This document shows positions 21,944 to 33,806 of a stretch of DNA of 64,000 bases, in pieces. Where the stretch lies: NCBI RefSeq assembly GCF_024448335.1, contig NZ_JAMOHM010000003.1, forward strand, positions 248,001-312,000. Direction: 5' to 3'. The position numbers and the translations under genes were made by a program. How positions within the stretch are numbered: the first letter of the stretch is position 1; every line of letters begins with the position of its first letter. This stretch comes from Stutzerimonas frequens (GTDB taxonomy: Bacteria > Pseudomonadota > Gammaproteobacteria > Pseudomonadales > Pseudomonadaceae). The notes below the pieces were generated by a model. That model was not told the DNA's origin. It saw only the letters and a program-made list of their open reading frames with translations, and made no database searches.

Positions 21944-23373
21944 AGTTCTTCACCCTTTCCCTGCTCGCTCTGACCATCGCCGGTTGCGCGGTCGGTCCGG
22001 ACTACCGCGCGCCTCAACCGGAGCCGGCGCGGTTGCTTCAGGCCGAGCATGGCGGCCACGACCGTTCGCGCTTCGAGGCAGCCTGGTGGCGGCAGTTCGA
22101 GGACCCGACGCTGGACGCCCTGGTCGGCGAAGCGCTGGATGAGAACCGCGAACTGCGCATCGCCTATGCCCGCCTGCGTGCGGCCCGAGCGATTCGCGAC
22201 GACATCAGCAATGATCGTTTGCCGACCGTCACCGCTGGCGCCAGCGCTGATATCGGCAAGGCCCAGCAACCGGGGTTCAGCGAAGAACGGGTGAACGCCG
22301 AACGTTACGACCTGGGCCTGGACATGGCCTGGGAACTGGACCTGTTCGGCCGTATCCAGCGCAGCCTGGAGGCCAGCGAAGCGCAGGCCGAGGCCGCCGA
22401 GGCTGAGCTCTATCAATTGCAGGTCAGCCTGATCGCCGAGCTGGTGGATGCCTACGGTCAGCTGCGTGGCGCCCAGCTGCGCGAGCGGATCGCCCGCGAC
22501 AACCTGGCCAACCAGCGCAATTCCCATGAGCTGACCGAGCAGCTGCGCGAAGCGGGTGTCGGCAGCGAACTCGATGTGCTGCGCGCCGATGCCCGTCTGG
22601 CGGCCACCGAGGCGAGCCTGCCGCAGCTCAGGGCACAGCAGGTGCGTGCACGCAATCGCATCGCCACCCTGCTCGGCCAGCGCGCCGATCAGCTCAGCGT
22701 CGACCTCTCGCCCCGCGAGCTGCCGGCAATCGCCAAGCCGCTACCGATTGGCGATCCCGGCGAGCTGCTGCGTCGGCGTCCGGACATCCGTGCGGCCGAA
22801 CGTCAACTGGCGGCGGCAACTGCCAATGTCGGCGTAGCCACAGCCGATCTGTTCCCGCGAGTGAGCCTTTCCGGATTTCTCGGTTTCATCGCCGGGCGCG
22901 GCTCGCAGATCGGCTCCAGCGCCGCACAGGCCTGGGGCGTGGCGCCGAGCATCAGCTGGGCGGCGTTCGACCTGGGCAGCGTGCGCGCCCGTCTGCGCGG
23001 TGCCGAGGCGGATGCCGACGCCGCGCTCGCCGGTTATGAGCAGCAAGTGTTGCTGGCGTTGGAGGAATCGGAAAACGCCTTCAGCGACTACGCCAACGCC
23101 CAGCAGCGCCTGCTCTCGTTGATCCGCCAATCGACGGCCAGCCGCGCCGCCGCACAGCAAGCGGAAATCCGCTATCGCGAAGGCACGGCTGATTTTCTCG
23201 TGCTGCTCGATGCCGAACGCGAGCGACTGCAGGCAGAGGATGCCCAGGCCCAGGCCGAGGTGGAGGTCTACCGCTCGGTTGTGTCGTTGTACAAGGCGCT
23301 CGGGGGTGGCTGGGACCTCGGTGGTCAGTCCGCTCGCCTCGCGGTTTCGGCGGCCGGTCAGGCGAAAATGTGA
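21940..23373 (+). CDS. oprN: outer membrane efflux channel OprN
   Basis: TolC-like outer membrane lipoprotein (477 aa) completing MexEF-OprN. The signal peptide ends in the lipobox ALTIAGC followed by AVGPDYRAP, the usual start of the NodT/OprM family. Two repeated helical halves follow (GLDMAWELDLFGRIQRSLEA and SISWAAFDLGSVRARLRGAE). The family motif YREGTADFLVLLDAERERLQ lies near the C-terminus, then YKALGGGWD. Translation is probably coupled to mexF by the ATGA overlap. No clear terminator directly follows; the downstream leader of dctP contains strong inverted repeats instead. Confidence 0.93.
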   Translation: MKFFTLSLLALTIAGCAVGPDYRAPQPEPARLLQAEHGGHDRSRFEAAWWRQFEDPTLDALVGEALDENRELRIAYARLRAARAIRDDISNDRLPTVTAGASADIGKAQQPGFSEERVNAERYDLGLDMAWELDLFGRIQRSLEASEAQAEAAEAELYQLQVSLIAELVDAYGQLRGAQLRERIARDNLANQRNSHELTEQLREAGVGSELDVLRADARLAATEASLPQLRAQQVRARNRIATLLGQRADQLSVDLSPRELPAIAKPLPIGDPGELLRRRPDIRAAERQLAAATANVGVATADLFPRVSLSGFLGFIAGRGSQIGSSAAQAWGVAPSISWAAFDLGSVRARLRGAEADADAALAGYEQQVLLALEESENAFSDYANAQQRLLSLIRQSTASRAAAQQAEIRYREGTADFLVLLDAERERLQAEDAQAQAEVEVYRSVVSLYKALGGGWDLGGQSARLAVSAAGQAKM

Positions 23374-23389
23374 CACGGTGCCGCTCCCG

Positions 23390-24512
<1,123 letters not shown>

Positions 24513-24540
24513 CCGCCGCGCGCGACGCCGCTTAGGACGC

Positions 24541-24573
24541 AAAAGCCCCGCCGATCATGCGGGGCTTTTTTTT
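24541..24573 (+). terminator. strong intrinsic terminator between dctP and opmB
   Basis: AAAAGCCCCGC, 7-nt loop, GCGGGGCTTTT, then more T residues: a perfect 11-bp stem followed by a T tract. The A run on the other side makes it work for the opposite strand too, so it probably ends both dctP (+) and opmB (-). Confidence 0.93.
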
Positions 24574-24597
24574 CCGGCAGCGACCTCGCGACTGGAA

Positions 24598-26076
24598 TCA
24601 GGGCGCGTCCGGCGAAGCCGCAGCCGTCGGTGACTGATCCAGCTGCGCGCTGTCCCAGCCACCGCCCAGCGCGGCGATCAGCAGCACACTGGCGGTCAGC
24701 CGATCGCCCAGCAGGGTCAGGTTGGTGCGCTCGTTGTTCAGCGCGGTGGTCTGCACCGTGGCAACGCTGAGGAAATCGACGGTGCCTGCCCGGTACTGGT
24801 TCTCGATCAGCCGCAGCGATTCCTGAGCGGCCTCCAAGGCCTCACGCTGAACCACTGCCTCCTCTTCCAGCACACGCAGCTGCACCAGGTAATCCTCGAC
24901 CTCGCGGAAGCTGTCGAGCACGGTCTGTCGGTAGTTGGCGACCGTCTGGTCGTAACTGGCTTCGGCGCGCTCCAGTTCGGCGCGCCGGCTGCCGAAGTCC
25001 AGCAGTGTCAGCGCGAGTTGCGGGCCGAGCGACCAGAACCGGTTGGGCACGCTGAACAGGTCGCTGAAGCTACTGTTGCGGTAGCCACCGCTGGCGGAGA
25101 GCGTCAGGTCTGGATACCAGGCCGCTTCGGCGACGCCGATGTTGGCGTTGGCCGCCATGACCTGGCGCTCGGCGGCGGCAATATCGGGACGCCGCTCCAG
25201 CAACTGTGACGGCACGGCTAGCGGCACGCCCGGCAGCGCCGGGATGTCCTCGCGCACTGCGATGTCCAGCTCCGAGGGCGCAACGCCGATGAGCACGGCA
25301 ATCGCGTGTTCCATCTGCGCCCGCTGCCAGCGCAGGTCGATGGCCTGGGCCTGGGTACTCTTGAGTTGTGTCTGCGCCTGGGTGACGTCGGATTTCGGCA
25401 CGATACCGGCTCGATACTGGTTCTCGGTCAGGCGCAGCGAGCGTGCGTAGGCCGCGACGGTCTGATCAAGCAGGCGCTGATGTTCGTCGATCACCCGCAG
25501 TTGCAGGTAGGTCTGCACCAACTCGGCCTGCAGGCTCAGCCGCACCGCGGCCAGGTCTGCAGTGCTGGCCTGCATGCTGGCGCGGTTCGCTTCCAGATTG
25601 CGCCGCAGCCGGCCCCAGATGTCCGCTTCCCAGGACGCACTCAGGCCTGCTTCGTAGCTTTCGCTGACGCCACTGCTGAACGAGCCGCCGCTGGTGTCCG
25701 AGCTACCGCTGCCCTGCGCCGAACGGGTCACGCCGGCGCTGCCGGAAAGGATCGGGAACAGCTGCGAGCGTGCACCACGTACCAGTGCCCGGGCCTGACG
25801 GAACTGAGCCTCGGCCGCTGCCAGGTTCTGATTGTCGACATTCAGCCGGCCGACCAGGGCGTCCAGCTCGGCATCGCCATAAAGCCGCCACCACTCGCCA
25901 CGCGCCAGCACATCGGCCGGCGCCGCGGCTTTCCAGCCTTCAGCCTGCTTGAACTCGGCGGCTACCGGCAGTTCCGGCCGTTGATAGTCCGGCCCCAGGG
26001 TACAGGCACTCAACGACAGAGCCAGAACGGCAGCGGCGATGGGTTGCAGGGGCATCTTCAGCGACAACGGGTTCAT
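24598..26076 (-). CDS. opmB: outer membrane efflux lipoprotein OpmB
   Basis: TolC-type channel of 492 aa and last gene of the muxABC-opmB operon. The signal peptide ends in the lipobox LSLSAC, followed by TLGPDYQRPELP. Two internal repeats (SASWEADIWGRLRRNLEANR and LALTLLDFGSRRAELERAE) and the NQYRAGTVDFLSVATVQT motif near the C-terminus are typical of the family. It overlaps muxC by 4 nt, so coupling is likely. OpmB is the dedicated channel of MuxABC in P. aeruginosa; the assignment here follows the operon order. Confidence 0.9.
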   Translation of the reverse strand: MNPLSLKMPLQPIAAAVLALSLSACTLGPDYQRPELPVAAEFKQAEGWKAAAPADVLARGEWWRLYGDAELDALVGRLNVDNQNLAAAEAQFRQARALVRGARSQLFPILSGSAGVTRSAQGSGSSDTSGGSFSSGVSESYEAGLSASWEADIWGRLRRNLEANRASMQASTADLAAVRLSLQAELVQTYLQLRVIDEHQRLLDQTVAAYARSLRLTENQYRAGIVPKSDVTQAQTQLKSTQAQAIDLRWQRAQMEHAIAVLIGVAPSELDIAVREDIPALPGVPLAVPSQLLERRPDIAAAERQVMAANANIGVAEAAWYPDLTLSASGGYRNSSFSDLFSVPNRFWSLGPQLALTLLDFGSRRAELERAEASYDQTVANYRQTVLDSFREVEDYLVQLRVLEEEAVVQREALEAAQESLRLIENQYRAGTVDFLSVATVQTTALNNERTNLTLLGDRLTASVLLIAALGGGWDSAQLDQSPTAAASPDAP

Positions 26077-29000
26077 AGCGAATTTTCCAGGGCAGCATCG
26101 GTGCGTACACCGCGCCAGCTGTTGAAACGATGACGCAGACGGTCCAGGTACAGATAGACCACCGGCGTGGTGTAGAGGGTCAGGATCTGGCTCAGCAGCA
26201 GGCCACCGATGATGGTCAGGCCCAGCGGCTGACGCATTTCGGCGCCTTCAGCGCCGCCGAGCAGCAAGGGCAGCGCGCCGAGGATCGCCGCCATGGTGGT
26301 CATCAGAATCGGGCGAAAGCGCAACAGGCAGGCTTGGTGAATCGACTCGGCGGGCGACAGCTTGTCCTGGCGCTCGAACTGCAGCGCCAGGTCGATCATC
26401 AGAATGGCGTTTTTCTTCACCACGCCGATCAGCAGGAACAGCCCGAGCAACGAGATCAGGCTGAACTGGTTGCCGGTGAGGATGATCGCCAGCAGCGCGC
26501 CGACTCCGGCCGATGGCAGCGTCGAGAGAATGGTCAGCGGGTGAATGTAACTCTCATAGAGAATGCCCAGCACGATGTAGACCAGCAGCAAGGCGCCGAG
26601 GATCATCAGCGGCTGGCCCTGTTGAGTGCTCTCGAAGGCGCTGCCGGTGCCGCCGAGACGGCCCTGTACCTCGCTCGGCAGGCCAATTGCCGCCACCGCC
26701 CGCTCGATCGCCAGCGTTGCCTGGTCGAGGCTGACGCCCGGGGCGAGGTCGAAGTCGATGTTCTCCGCAGCGAACTGGCCATCATGGCTGACCCGGTCTT
26801 CTTCCAGACTGCGCTCGTAGCGTGCGAAGGCCGCCAGCGGAACACGGCGACCCTCCCCGGTGATGACGTGAATCTGTTCGAGTACCTCAGGGTAATCGGC
26901 GTAGCCTGGGTCGATTTCCATTACCACGCGGTACTGGTTGAGCGCCTCGTAGATAGTGGAAATCTGCCGCTGACTGAAGGCGTTGTTGAGCAGCGTGGTC
27001 ACCGTGCTCATGTCGATGCCCAGACGCTTGGCGGCATCCCTGTCGACCTTGAGGGTGATCTGTTGCGCTCCTTCGCCATCATTGGCGTCGATGCTGGTCA
27101 GCTCGGGCAGCGCCGAAAGCGCCTGGGTGACCCGTGGCACCCAGGTGCGCAGGTCGCCGAGATCACTCGCCAGCAACGTGTAGGAATAGGCCGAGCTGCT
27201 CTGCCTGCCGCCGCCGAACTGCAGATCCTGGTCGGCCATGAGGAACATGCGCCCGCCGGGCACTGTGGGCTGGTTCTTGCGGATGCGCTCGATCACCTTC
27301 TGCGCCGAGATCTTGCGCTCGCTCAGGGGCTTGAGGCGCACGATCATGAAGGCATTGTTGATGCCGCCCTGCCCGCCGATAAAGCCGGCCACGCTCTCCA
27401 CTGCCGGATCGGCCAATACCGCCTTGCGGAAAATCTCCATCTTCGGCTGCATGACCTGGAACGACAGGCCGTCGTCGCCGCGGATGAAGCCGGTCAGCTG
27501 ACCGGTGTCCTGCTGTGGAAGGAACGTCTTGGGCACCTGCACGTAGAGCACCACGTTCAGCGCAATGGTCGCCAGCAGGCTCAACAGGGTGATGCGCCGA
27601 TGACGCAGCGCCCAGCTCAGCGAGCGATCGTAGTAGCGCAGCAGCCACTGGTGCGCCGCGTGGCTCCAGCGCTGCAGGCGCCCTTCCGTCGCCGCTTCGT
27701 GGGATTTGAGCCAACGCGCGCAGAGCATCGGCGTCAGCGTCAGCGAGACCAGCAGGGAAACCAGGATCGCTGCCGCCAGGGTGATGGAGAACTCGCGAAA
27801 CAGCCGCTCGACGATGCCGCCCATGTAGAGGATCGAGACGAACACCACCACCAGCGACAGGTTCATCGACAACAGCGTGAATCCGACTTCGCGGGTACCG
27901 ACATAGGCGGCCTTCAACGGAGGCATGCCTTCATCGATATGCCGGGCGATGTTCTCCAGCACCACGATGGCGTCATCCACTACCAGGCCGGCGGCCAGGA
28001 TCAGTGCCATCAGCGAAAGGATGTTCAGCGAAAAGCCGAACAGGTACATCACCGCGAAGGTGCCGACCAGCGACACCGGCACCGCCAGCGCCGGAATCAG
28101 CGCGGTGCGCAGGCGACCGAGAAACAGGAACACCAGCACGATGACCAGGCCCACCGCGATCAGCAGCGTGCGCTCGGCCTCGTGCAGCGTGGCGCGGATC
28201 ACCGGCGAGCGGTCCATGGCGATATCCAGGTCGACGCTGCCCGGCATGATGGCCTGCAGCGCCGGCAACTCACGGCGAATGCCTTCGATGGTTTCGATGA
28301 TGTTGGCACCGGCCTGGCGGTTGACGATCAGCAGCACCGCCTGCTCATTGTTGAAGAAACCGCTGTTGTAGCGGTCCTCGACCGAGTCCCGAACCCGTGC
28401 CACGTCACCCAGGCGCAGCGCGGCGCCGTCCTGGTAGCGGATGATCAGCGGCGTGTAGTCGGCGGCCTGGTGGAGTTGGTCGTTGGCGCGCACCTGCCAG
28501 TGCCGGTCGGCGTCCTCGACCATGCCCTTGGGCCGGCGCACGTTGGCATTGGCGATGGTCTGGCGCACCTCGTCCAGCGAAACGCCGTACTGTTCCAGCT
28601 GTTGCGGCTGCAATTCGACGCGCACCGCCGGCAACGAGCTGCCACCGACCTGGATCTCGCCAACGCCGGACACCTGCGACAGCTTCTGCGCCAGGATGGT
28701 GGAGCCGATGTCGTACAGCTCGGCCTTGTCCAGCACGTCCGAGGTCAGCGAGAGCACCATGATCGGCGCCTGGGACGGGTTGATCTTGCGATAGGTGGGC
28801 ATGCTGCGCATGCCGCTGGGCAACAGGTTGCGCGCGGCGTTGATCGCTGCCTGCACATCGCGGGCAGCTCCATTGATGTCGCGATCCAGATCGAACTGGA
28901 TGATGATCCGCGTCGAGCCCTGGCTGCTGCGGCTGGTCATCTGGCTGACCCCGGCGATGCTGCCCAGCGAGCGCTCCAGTGGCGTGGCCACGCTGGAGGC

Positions 29001-29177
29001 CATGATTTCCGGGCTGGCGCCGGGCAGGCTGGCCTGCACGGTGATCACCGGGAAATCCATGTTCGGCAGCGGCGACACCGGTAGCAGGCCGAAGCTGACC
29101 CCACCCAGCAGCAGGATCGCCAGGCTGAGCAGCATCGTCGCCACCGGGCGGGCGATGAACGGGGCAGAAAGGTTCAT
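26073..29177 (-). CDS. muxC: RND efflux permease MuxC (MdtC-like)
   Basis: Second RND permease of the heteromeric MuxBC pump, 1034 aa. It starts MNLSAPFIARPVATMLLSLA and keeps the TM4 charged pair region LMALILAAGLVVDDAIVVLE and the TM10 segment GVVKKNAILMIDLALQ. MdtBC/MuxBC transporters need both permeases in one trimer; in E. coli only one of them seems to conduct protons productively. It lies 28 nt behind muxB and overlaps opmB. No internal break is visible. Confidence 0.92.
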   Translation of the reverse strand: MNLSAPFIARPVATMLLSLAILLLGGVSFGLLPVSPLPNMDFPVITVQASLPGASPEIMASSVATPLERSLGSIAGVSQMTSRSSQGSTRIIIQFDLDRDINGAARDVQAAINAARNLLPSGMRSMPTYRKINPSQAPIMVLSLTSDVLDKAELYDIGSTILAQKLSQVSGVGEIQVGGSSLPAVRVELQPQQLEQYGVSLDEVRQTIANANVRRPKGMVEDADRHWQVRANDQLHQAADYTPLIIRYQDGAALRLGDVARVRDSVEDRYNSGFFNNEQAVLLIVNRQAGANIIETIEGIRRELPALQAIMPGSVDLDIAMDRSPVIRATLHEAERTLLIAVGLVIVLVFLFLGRLRTALIPALAVPVSLVGTFAVMYLFGFSLNILSLMALILAAGLVVDDAIVVLENIARHIDEGMPPLKAAYVGTREVGFTLLSMNLSLVVVFVSILYMGGIVERLFREFSITLAAAILVSLLVSLTLTPMLCARWLKSHEAATEGRLQRWSHAAHQWLLRYYDRSLSWALRHRRITLLSLLATIALNVVLYVQVPKTFLPQQDTGQLTGFIRGDDGLSFQVMQPKMEIFRKAVLADPAVESVAGFIGGQGGINNAFMIVRLKPLSERKISAQKVIERIRKNQPTVPGGRMFLMADQDLQFGGGRQSSSAYSYTLLASDLGDLRTWVPRVTQALSALPELTSIDANDGEGAQQITLKVDRDAAKRLGIDMSTVTTLLNNAFSQRQISTIYEALNQYRVVMEIDPGYADYPEVLEQIHVITGEGRRVPLAAFARYERSLEEDRVSHDGQFAAENIDFDLAPGVSLDQATLAIERAVAAIGLPSEVQGRLGGTGSAFESTQQGQPLMILGALLLVYIVLGILYESYIHPLTILSTLPSAGVGALLAIILTGNQFSLISLLGLFLLIGVVKKNAILMIDLALQFERQDKLSPAESIHQACLLRFRPILMTTMAAILGALPLLLGGAEGAEMRQPLGLTIIGGLLLSQILTLYTTPVVYLYLDRLRHRFNSWRGVRTDAALENSL

Positions 29178-29205
29178 GCCTGCCCCCGCGCGATTGCAGT
29201 CCGGC

Positions 29206-32200
29206 TCACGCTTGCGCCTCCGCCAGCGGCTCGCGACGGCGCCCGAAGCGCTGGCCGAGGCGGTCGAAGAACAGGTAGATCACCGGCGTGGTGAACAGCG
29301 TCAGCAGTTGACTGAGCAGCAGACCGCCAACCAGCACCAGGCCGAGCGGCTGGCGCAACTCAGCGCCGGAACCGGACGCCAGCATCAGCGGAATCGCACC
29401 GAACAGTGCCGCCAGGGTGGTCATCAGGATCGGCCGGAAGCGCAGCAGCGCCGCGCGGTAGATCGCATCCTGCGGGCTCATGCCTTGCTGCCGTTCGGCC
29501 TCAAGGGCGAAGTCGATCATCATGATCGCGTTCTTCTTGACGATGCCGATCAACAGGATGATGCCGATGATCGCGATAAGCCCGAGATCGTTGCCGGTCA
29601 GCAGCAAGGCGAGCAAGGCGCCCACCGCCGCCGAGGGCAGCGTGGAGAGGATGGTGATCGGGTGGATGTAGCTCTCGTAGAGCACGCCGAGCACGATGTA
29701 CATGGTCACCACCGCGGCAAGGATCAGCAGCAGCGTGCTCGACAGCGAGGCGCGGAAGGCCTCCGCGGCACCCTGGAAACGCGTCTGGATTCCTGCCGGC
29801 AGGCCGATCTCCTGCTCCACCGCCTCGATCACCTCCACTGCCTTGCCGAGCGACACGCCATTGGCCAGGTTGAACGAGAGGGTCACCGCCGGAAACTGAC
29901 CGATATGGTTGATCAGCAGCGGTGCGTTGCGCTGTTCCAGGGTTGCCAGGCTCGACAGCCGCACCGGCGTGCCGCCTTCGCTCTGCACGAACAGCTGCTC
30001 CAGCGCCTGCGGTCCGAGGCGGTTGCCCGCCTCCGCCTCCAGCACCACGCGGTACTGGCTGGCCTGGGTGAAGATGGTGGAGATCTGTCGCTGGCCGAAG
30101 GCGTCGTACAGCGCATCGGTGATGTCCGCGACCTGGATGCCGAGGCGCGCCGCCGCGTCGCGGTCGATGTCCAGATAGATCTGCAGACCATTGCTCTGCA
30201 GGTCGCTGGCCACGTCGGTCAGCTCCGGCCGCTCGCGCAGCGCCTCGACCAGGCGCGACGTCCACTCCTGCAGCAACTCGCTGTCCGGCGTTTCCAGGCT
30301 GAACTGGAACTGCGTGCGGCTGACCCGGTCCTCGATGGACAGGTCCTGCACCGGCTGCAGATACAGCTCGATACCCGGCACCTTTGCCAGCTCCGGCCGC
30401 AGGCGATCGATCACCTGGCTGGCAGTCAGGTCGCGCTCGCCGTGGGGCTTGAGGTTGATCAGCAAACGGCCGCTGTTGAGCGTGACGTTACTGCCGTCAA
30501 CGCCGATATAGGACGACAGACTGTCCACCGCCGGATCGGCAAGAATCACTCGCGCCAATGCCTGTTGACGCTCGCTCATGGCGCGGAAGGAGATCGACTG
30601 CGGTGCCTCGCTGATGCCCTGGATTACGCCGGTGTCCTGCACCGGGAAGAAACCCTTGGGCACGGCAAGGTAGAGCACAACCGTCAGCCCCAGTGTGACG
30701 ATTGCCACCACTAGGGTCAGCGTCTGGTGGCGCAGCACCCAGGTCAGCCAGCGCGAATAGCCACCGATCAGCCGCTCCACCCAATCGGGTTTCTCTTCTG
30801 CCGCGTGGGGTTTGAGCAGCTTGGCGCACATCATCGGGGTCAGCGTCAGCGAGACCACCAGGGAGATGAGGATGGCCACTGCCAGGGTGATGGCGAACTC
30901 GCGGAACAGCCGGCCCACCACGTCCTGCATGAACAACAGCGGGATCAGCACGGCGATCAGCGAGAGGGTCAGGGAGATCAGGGTGAAACCGATCTGCTTC
31001 GCGCCCTTGAGCGCCGCGTTGAGCGGGGTCTCGCCCTCCTCCAGGTGCCGCGCGATGTTCTCCAGCATGACGATGGCATCGTCGACCACGAAGCCGGTGG
31101 CGATGGTCAGCGCCATTAGCGTCAGGTTGTTCAGCGAGAAGCCGCACAGGTACATCACGGCGAAGGTGCCGACCAGCGACAGTGGCACCGCGATCGACGG
31201 GATCACCGTGGCCGACAGCTTCTTGAGAAAGACGAAGGTCACCATCACCACCAGGAAGGTGGCGAGCATCAGCTCATGCTGCACATCGGTGACCGCGGCG
31301 CGGATGGTCTGGGTGCGGTCGGTAAGCACGATCACGTCGAGCCCGGCCGGCATGCTGGCGGTCACCTCCGGCAGCAACGCCTGGATGCGCTCGACCACCT
31401 CGATGACGTTGGCGCCCGGCTGGCGCTGGATGTTCAGCAGCACGGCCTGGCTTTCGTTGGCCCAGGCGGCGAGACGTTCGTTCTCGGCGCCATCGACGAT
31501 CTCGGCTACGTCTCTCAGGCGCAGCGCGGCGCCGTCCTGATAGGTCAGGATCAGCTCGGCGTACTCCTCCGGCGTCTCCAGCTGGTCGTTGGCGTCAAGC
31601 ATCGACACCCGCGTCGGTCCATCGAAGTTGCCCTTGGGCTGGTTGACGTTGGAGTTGGCGATCAGCGAACGTACGTCGGCCAGCGACAGGCCATAGGCGG
31701 CCAGCGCTTCTGGATTGGTACGGATACGCACCGCCGGCCGCTGCCCGCCGGCGATGCTGACCATGCCGACGCCGTTGATCTGCGCCAGCTTCTGCGCCAT
31801 GCGGGTATCGACCAGATCGTGCAGCTGCGGTAGCGGCAACGCATCGGACTTTACCGCCAGCGTCAGCACTGGCGTATCTGCCGGGTTGACCTTGTTGTAG
31901 ACCGGCGGCGCCGGGAGGTCGTTGGGCAGCAGGTTGTTCGCCGCGTTGATTGCCGCCTGCACTTCCTGCTCCGCGATATCCAGCGCCACTTCCAGCGAGA
32001 AGCGCAGGGTGATGACCGAAGCACCGCCCGAGCTGGTCGAGGACATCTGCGCGAGCCCCGGCATCTGGCCGAACTGGCGCTCCAGCGGAGCGGTTACCGC
32101 GCTGGTCATCACCTCCGGGCTGGCGCCTGGGTAGAGTGTCGTCACGCGGATAGTCGGGTAATCGACCTGCGGCAGCGCGGCCACCGGCAGCAGCTTGTAG

Positions 32201-32283
32201 GCGATCAACCCGGCCAGCAGGATCGCGACCATGCTCAGCGTGGTCGCTACCGGTCGCAGGATGAACAGGCGGGAGATATTCAT
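29206..32283 (-). CDS. muxB: RND efflux permease MuxB (MdtB-like)
   Basis: First RND permease of the MuxBC pair, 1025 aa, starting [22 protein letters not shown]4 region [20 protein letters not shown] and TM10 region [18 protein letters not shown] are intact. Clearly paralogous to MuxC next door but distinct, as expected for the heterotrimeric MdtBC class. The ATG overlaps the muxA stop by 4 nt. In P. aeruginosa MuxABC-OpmB exports aztreonam, macrolides, novobiocin and tetracycline; this range is family knowledge, not seen here. Confidence 0.93.
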   Translation of the reverse strand: MNISRLFILRPVATTLSMVAILLAGLIAYKLLPVAALPQVDYPTIRVTTLYPGASPEVMTSAVTAPLERQFGQMPGLAQMSSTSSGGASVITLRFSLEVALDIAEQEVQAAINAANNLLPNDLPAPPVYNKVNPADTPVLTLAVKSDALPLPQLHDLVDTRMAQKLAQINGVGMVSIAGGQRPAVRIRTNPEALAAYGLSLADVRSLIANSNVNQPKGNFDGPTRVSMLDANDQLETPEEYAELILTYQDGAALRLRDVAEIVDGAENERLAAWANESQAVLLNIQRQPGANVIEVVERIQALLPEVTASMPAGLDVIVLTDRTQTIRAAVTDVQHELMLATFLVVMVTFVFLKKLSATVIPSIAVPLSLVGTFAVMYLCGFSLNNLTLMALTIATGFVVDDAIVMLENIARHLEEGETPLNAALKGAKQIGFTLISLTLSLIAVLIPLLFMQDVVGRLFREFAITLAVAILISLVVSLTLTPMMCAKLLKPHAAEEKPDWVERLIGGYSRWLTWVLRHQTLTLVVAIVTLGLTVVLYLAVPKGFFPVQDTGVIQGISEAPQSISFRAMSERQQALARVILADPAVDSLSSYIGVDGSNVTLNSGRLLINLKPHGERDLTASQVIDRLRPELAKVPGIELYLQPVQDLSIEDRVSRTQFQFSLETPDSELLQEWTSRLVEALRERPELTDVASDLQSNGLQIYLDIDRDAAARLGIQVADITDALYDAFGQRQISTIFTQASQYRVVLEAEAGNRLGPQALEQLFVQSEGGTPVRLSSLATLEQRNAPLLINHIGQFPAVTLSFNLANGVSLGKAVEVIEAVEQEIGLPAGIQTRFQGAAEAFRASLSSTLLLILAAVVTMYIVLGVLYESYIHPITILSTLPSAAVGALLALLLTGNDLGLIAIIGIILLIGIVKKNAIMMIDFALEAERQQGMSPQDAIYRAALLRFRPILMTTLAALFGAIPLMLASGSGAELRQPLGLVLVGGLLLSQLLTLFTTPVIYLFFDRLGQRFGRRREPLAEAQA

Positions 32284-33521
32284 CGCGCCTCGCGCTCCGC
32301 GGCCTCGTCACCACCTAGGACCGGCTTCTCGGCCGCCTCCTCGGCCATTCGCTGGCCGCTCACGACCTCGACCTCAGCACCGTCACGCAGGCGGTCGGTG
32401 CCTTCCATCACCACGCGCTCGCCGACTTCGAGGCCCTTGAGCACCACGGTGGTTTCGCCGTTGGTAGGGCCGGCCTCTAGCGATCGCAGTTCCACCTTGC
32501 TGTCGTCGCCGACGACATAGGCGAAGGTGCCGCGCGAGCCGAACTGCAGCGCCGCCGACGGAATCAGCACGGCGTCGCGCAGGGTCTCCACCCGCAGGCG
32601 GACGTTGACGAACTGGTTGGGGATCAGCAGCTCCGCTTCATTGTCGAAACGCGCCTTCAGGCGCAGCGTGCCGGTGGTCGCATCGATCTGGTTGTCGATA
32701 CTTTCCAGCACGCCCTCGCCGAACAGCACGCGTTCGCCACGATCCCAGGCCTGCACCGCCAGCTCGTCGCCCTGCCGATAGCGGGTCAGCACCGGCAGCA
32801 GGTCACCCTCGGGCAGGGTGAAGCTGATCGACATGGGCTGGGTCTGCGTGATGACCGCCAACGGCGTGGTGTCATTGGCCGACACCAGGTTACCTGCGTC
32901 GAGTTGGCGAAGACCGACTCGACCGTCGATGGGTGAGCGGATCTGGGTGAACTCCAGGTTCAGGCGCGCCTCGTTGACCGCAGCCTGATTCGCCGCCAGC
33001 GTGCCCTGATACTGGCTGACCAGCGCCTCTTGGGTATCCAGTGTCTGCTTGGCAATGCTGTCTTCGGCGTACAGGCCGCGATAGCGCTCGAGATCCACCT
33101 GGGCATTCTTCAGCTGCGCACGGTTCTGCTGCAGCGTGCCTTCGGCCTGTTGTAGCGCGACCTTGTAAGGCCTCGGATCAATCACGGCCAGCAGGTCGCC
33201 CTTCTTGACACGCTGCCCCTCCTCGAAGCGCAGTTCCACCAGCTCGCCGCCGACCCGGCTGCGCAGATTGACCGTGTTCAGTGGCGTCACGCTGCCCAAG
33301 GCTTTCTGGAACACCTCGAACTCGCCCTGCTCTACCGTCGCGACACGCACCGGAACCGGGCCGCCGAACGCGCCGAATCCCGGTCGACCACCCGGGCGCT
33401 GCGGGGCGTCCTTGGCAGCGGGCCATAGCCACCAGATCAGCGCCGCAATGGCGATGACGGCGATGATTAGAACCACCCAGCGAAGGCTGGAGCGCGTGGA
33501 TGTGGGATGCGTCTCGGACAT
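32280..33521 (-). CDS. muxA: RND membrane fusion protein MuxA (MdtA-like)
   Basis: Periplasmic adaptor, 413 aa, with one N-terminal membrane helix ([20 protein letters not shown]) and no lipobox, unlike MexE. Lipoyl and hairpin segments are typical: [40 protein letters not shown] and [20 protein letters not shown]. The C-terminal tail is rich in Glu/Ala. The start at 33521 gives an intact membrane anchor; the frame is open to 33578 without a better signal. No good Shine-Dalgarno is visible. First gene of muxABC-opmB, with a CpxR-like box 64 bp upstream. Confidence 0.9.
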   Translation of the reverse strand: MSETHPTSTRSSLRWVVLIIAVIAIAALIWWLWPAAKDAPQRPGGRPGFGAFGGPVPVRVATVEQGEFEVFQKALGSVTPLNTVNLRSRVGGELVELRFEEGQRVKKGDLLAVIDPRPYKVALQQAEGTLQQNRAQLKNAQVDLERYRGLYAEDSIAKQTLDTQEALVSQYQGTLAANQAAVNEARLNLEFTQIRSPIDGRVGLRQLDAGNLVSANDTTPLAVITQTQPMSISFTLPEGDLLPVLTRYRQGDELAVQAWDRGERVLFGEGVLESIDNQIDATTGTLRLKARFDNEAELLIPNQFVNVRLRVETLRDAVLIPSAALQFGSRGTFAYVVGDDSKVELRSLEAGPTNGETTVVLKGLEVGERVVMEGTDRLRDGAEVEVVSGQRMAEEAAEKPVLGGDEAAEREAR

Positions 33522-33584
33522 GAACGGAGTTCGCTTGAAAAGGAGCGTGAACCATAAGCAGTCGCGATCCGCTCGCAAAGTGCC

Positions 33585-33600
33585 TTTACGGCATTTTTAC
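33585..33600 (-). promoter_or_regulatory. CpxR box candidate upstream of muxA
   Basis: On the minus strand GTAAA-AATGCC-GTAAA lies 64 bp before the muxA ATG. The E. coli CpxR box is GTAAA-N5-GTAAA, and the looser N4-8 form is used for Pseudomonas. MdtABC in E. coli is an envelope-stress (Bae/Cpx) target, so the site fits. The rest of the 285-bp muxA-flippase gap shows no clear element. Confidence 0.55.
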
Positions 33601-33806
33601 GTATCGGCATGTACACGATGACCGGTTCAGAGCCATGGGCCTGGAACCATGGAGCAGGTCTTAAGTCTATCTAGCGTTCCTCTCGCGGCCCGTGCGCGAG
33701 TGGAGCTCTGTGAGCAAGCCCCGCGCTTTGCAGCACGTCGAAATCGGACATTGTCGTGTCGTTCAACGAGCCATCGCCTCATCGATGGCCGGCATAGGAT
33801 CAAGGA

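Noticed and set aside
26130-29084. Very long open frame on the plus strand opposite muxC
   Set aside because: High GC third positions keep antisense frames open; the translation is low-complexity (His/Gln/Arg-rich) with no domain, and muxC on the other strand has clear RND motifs.
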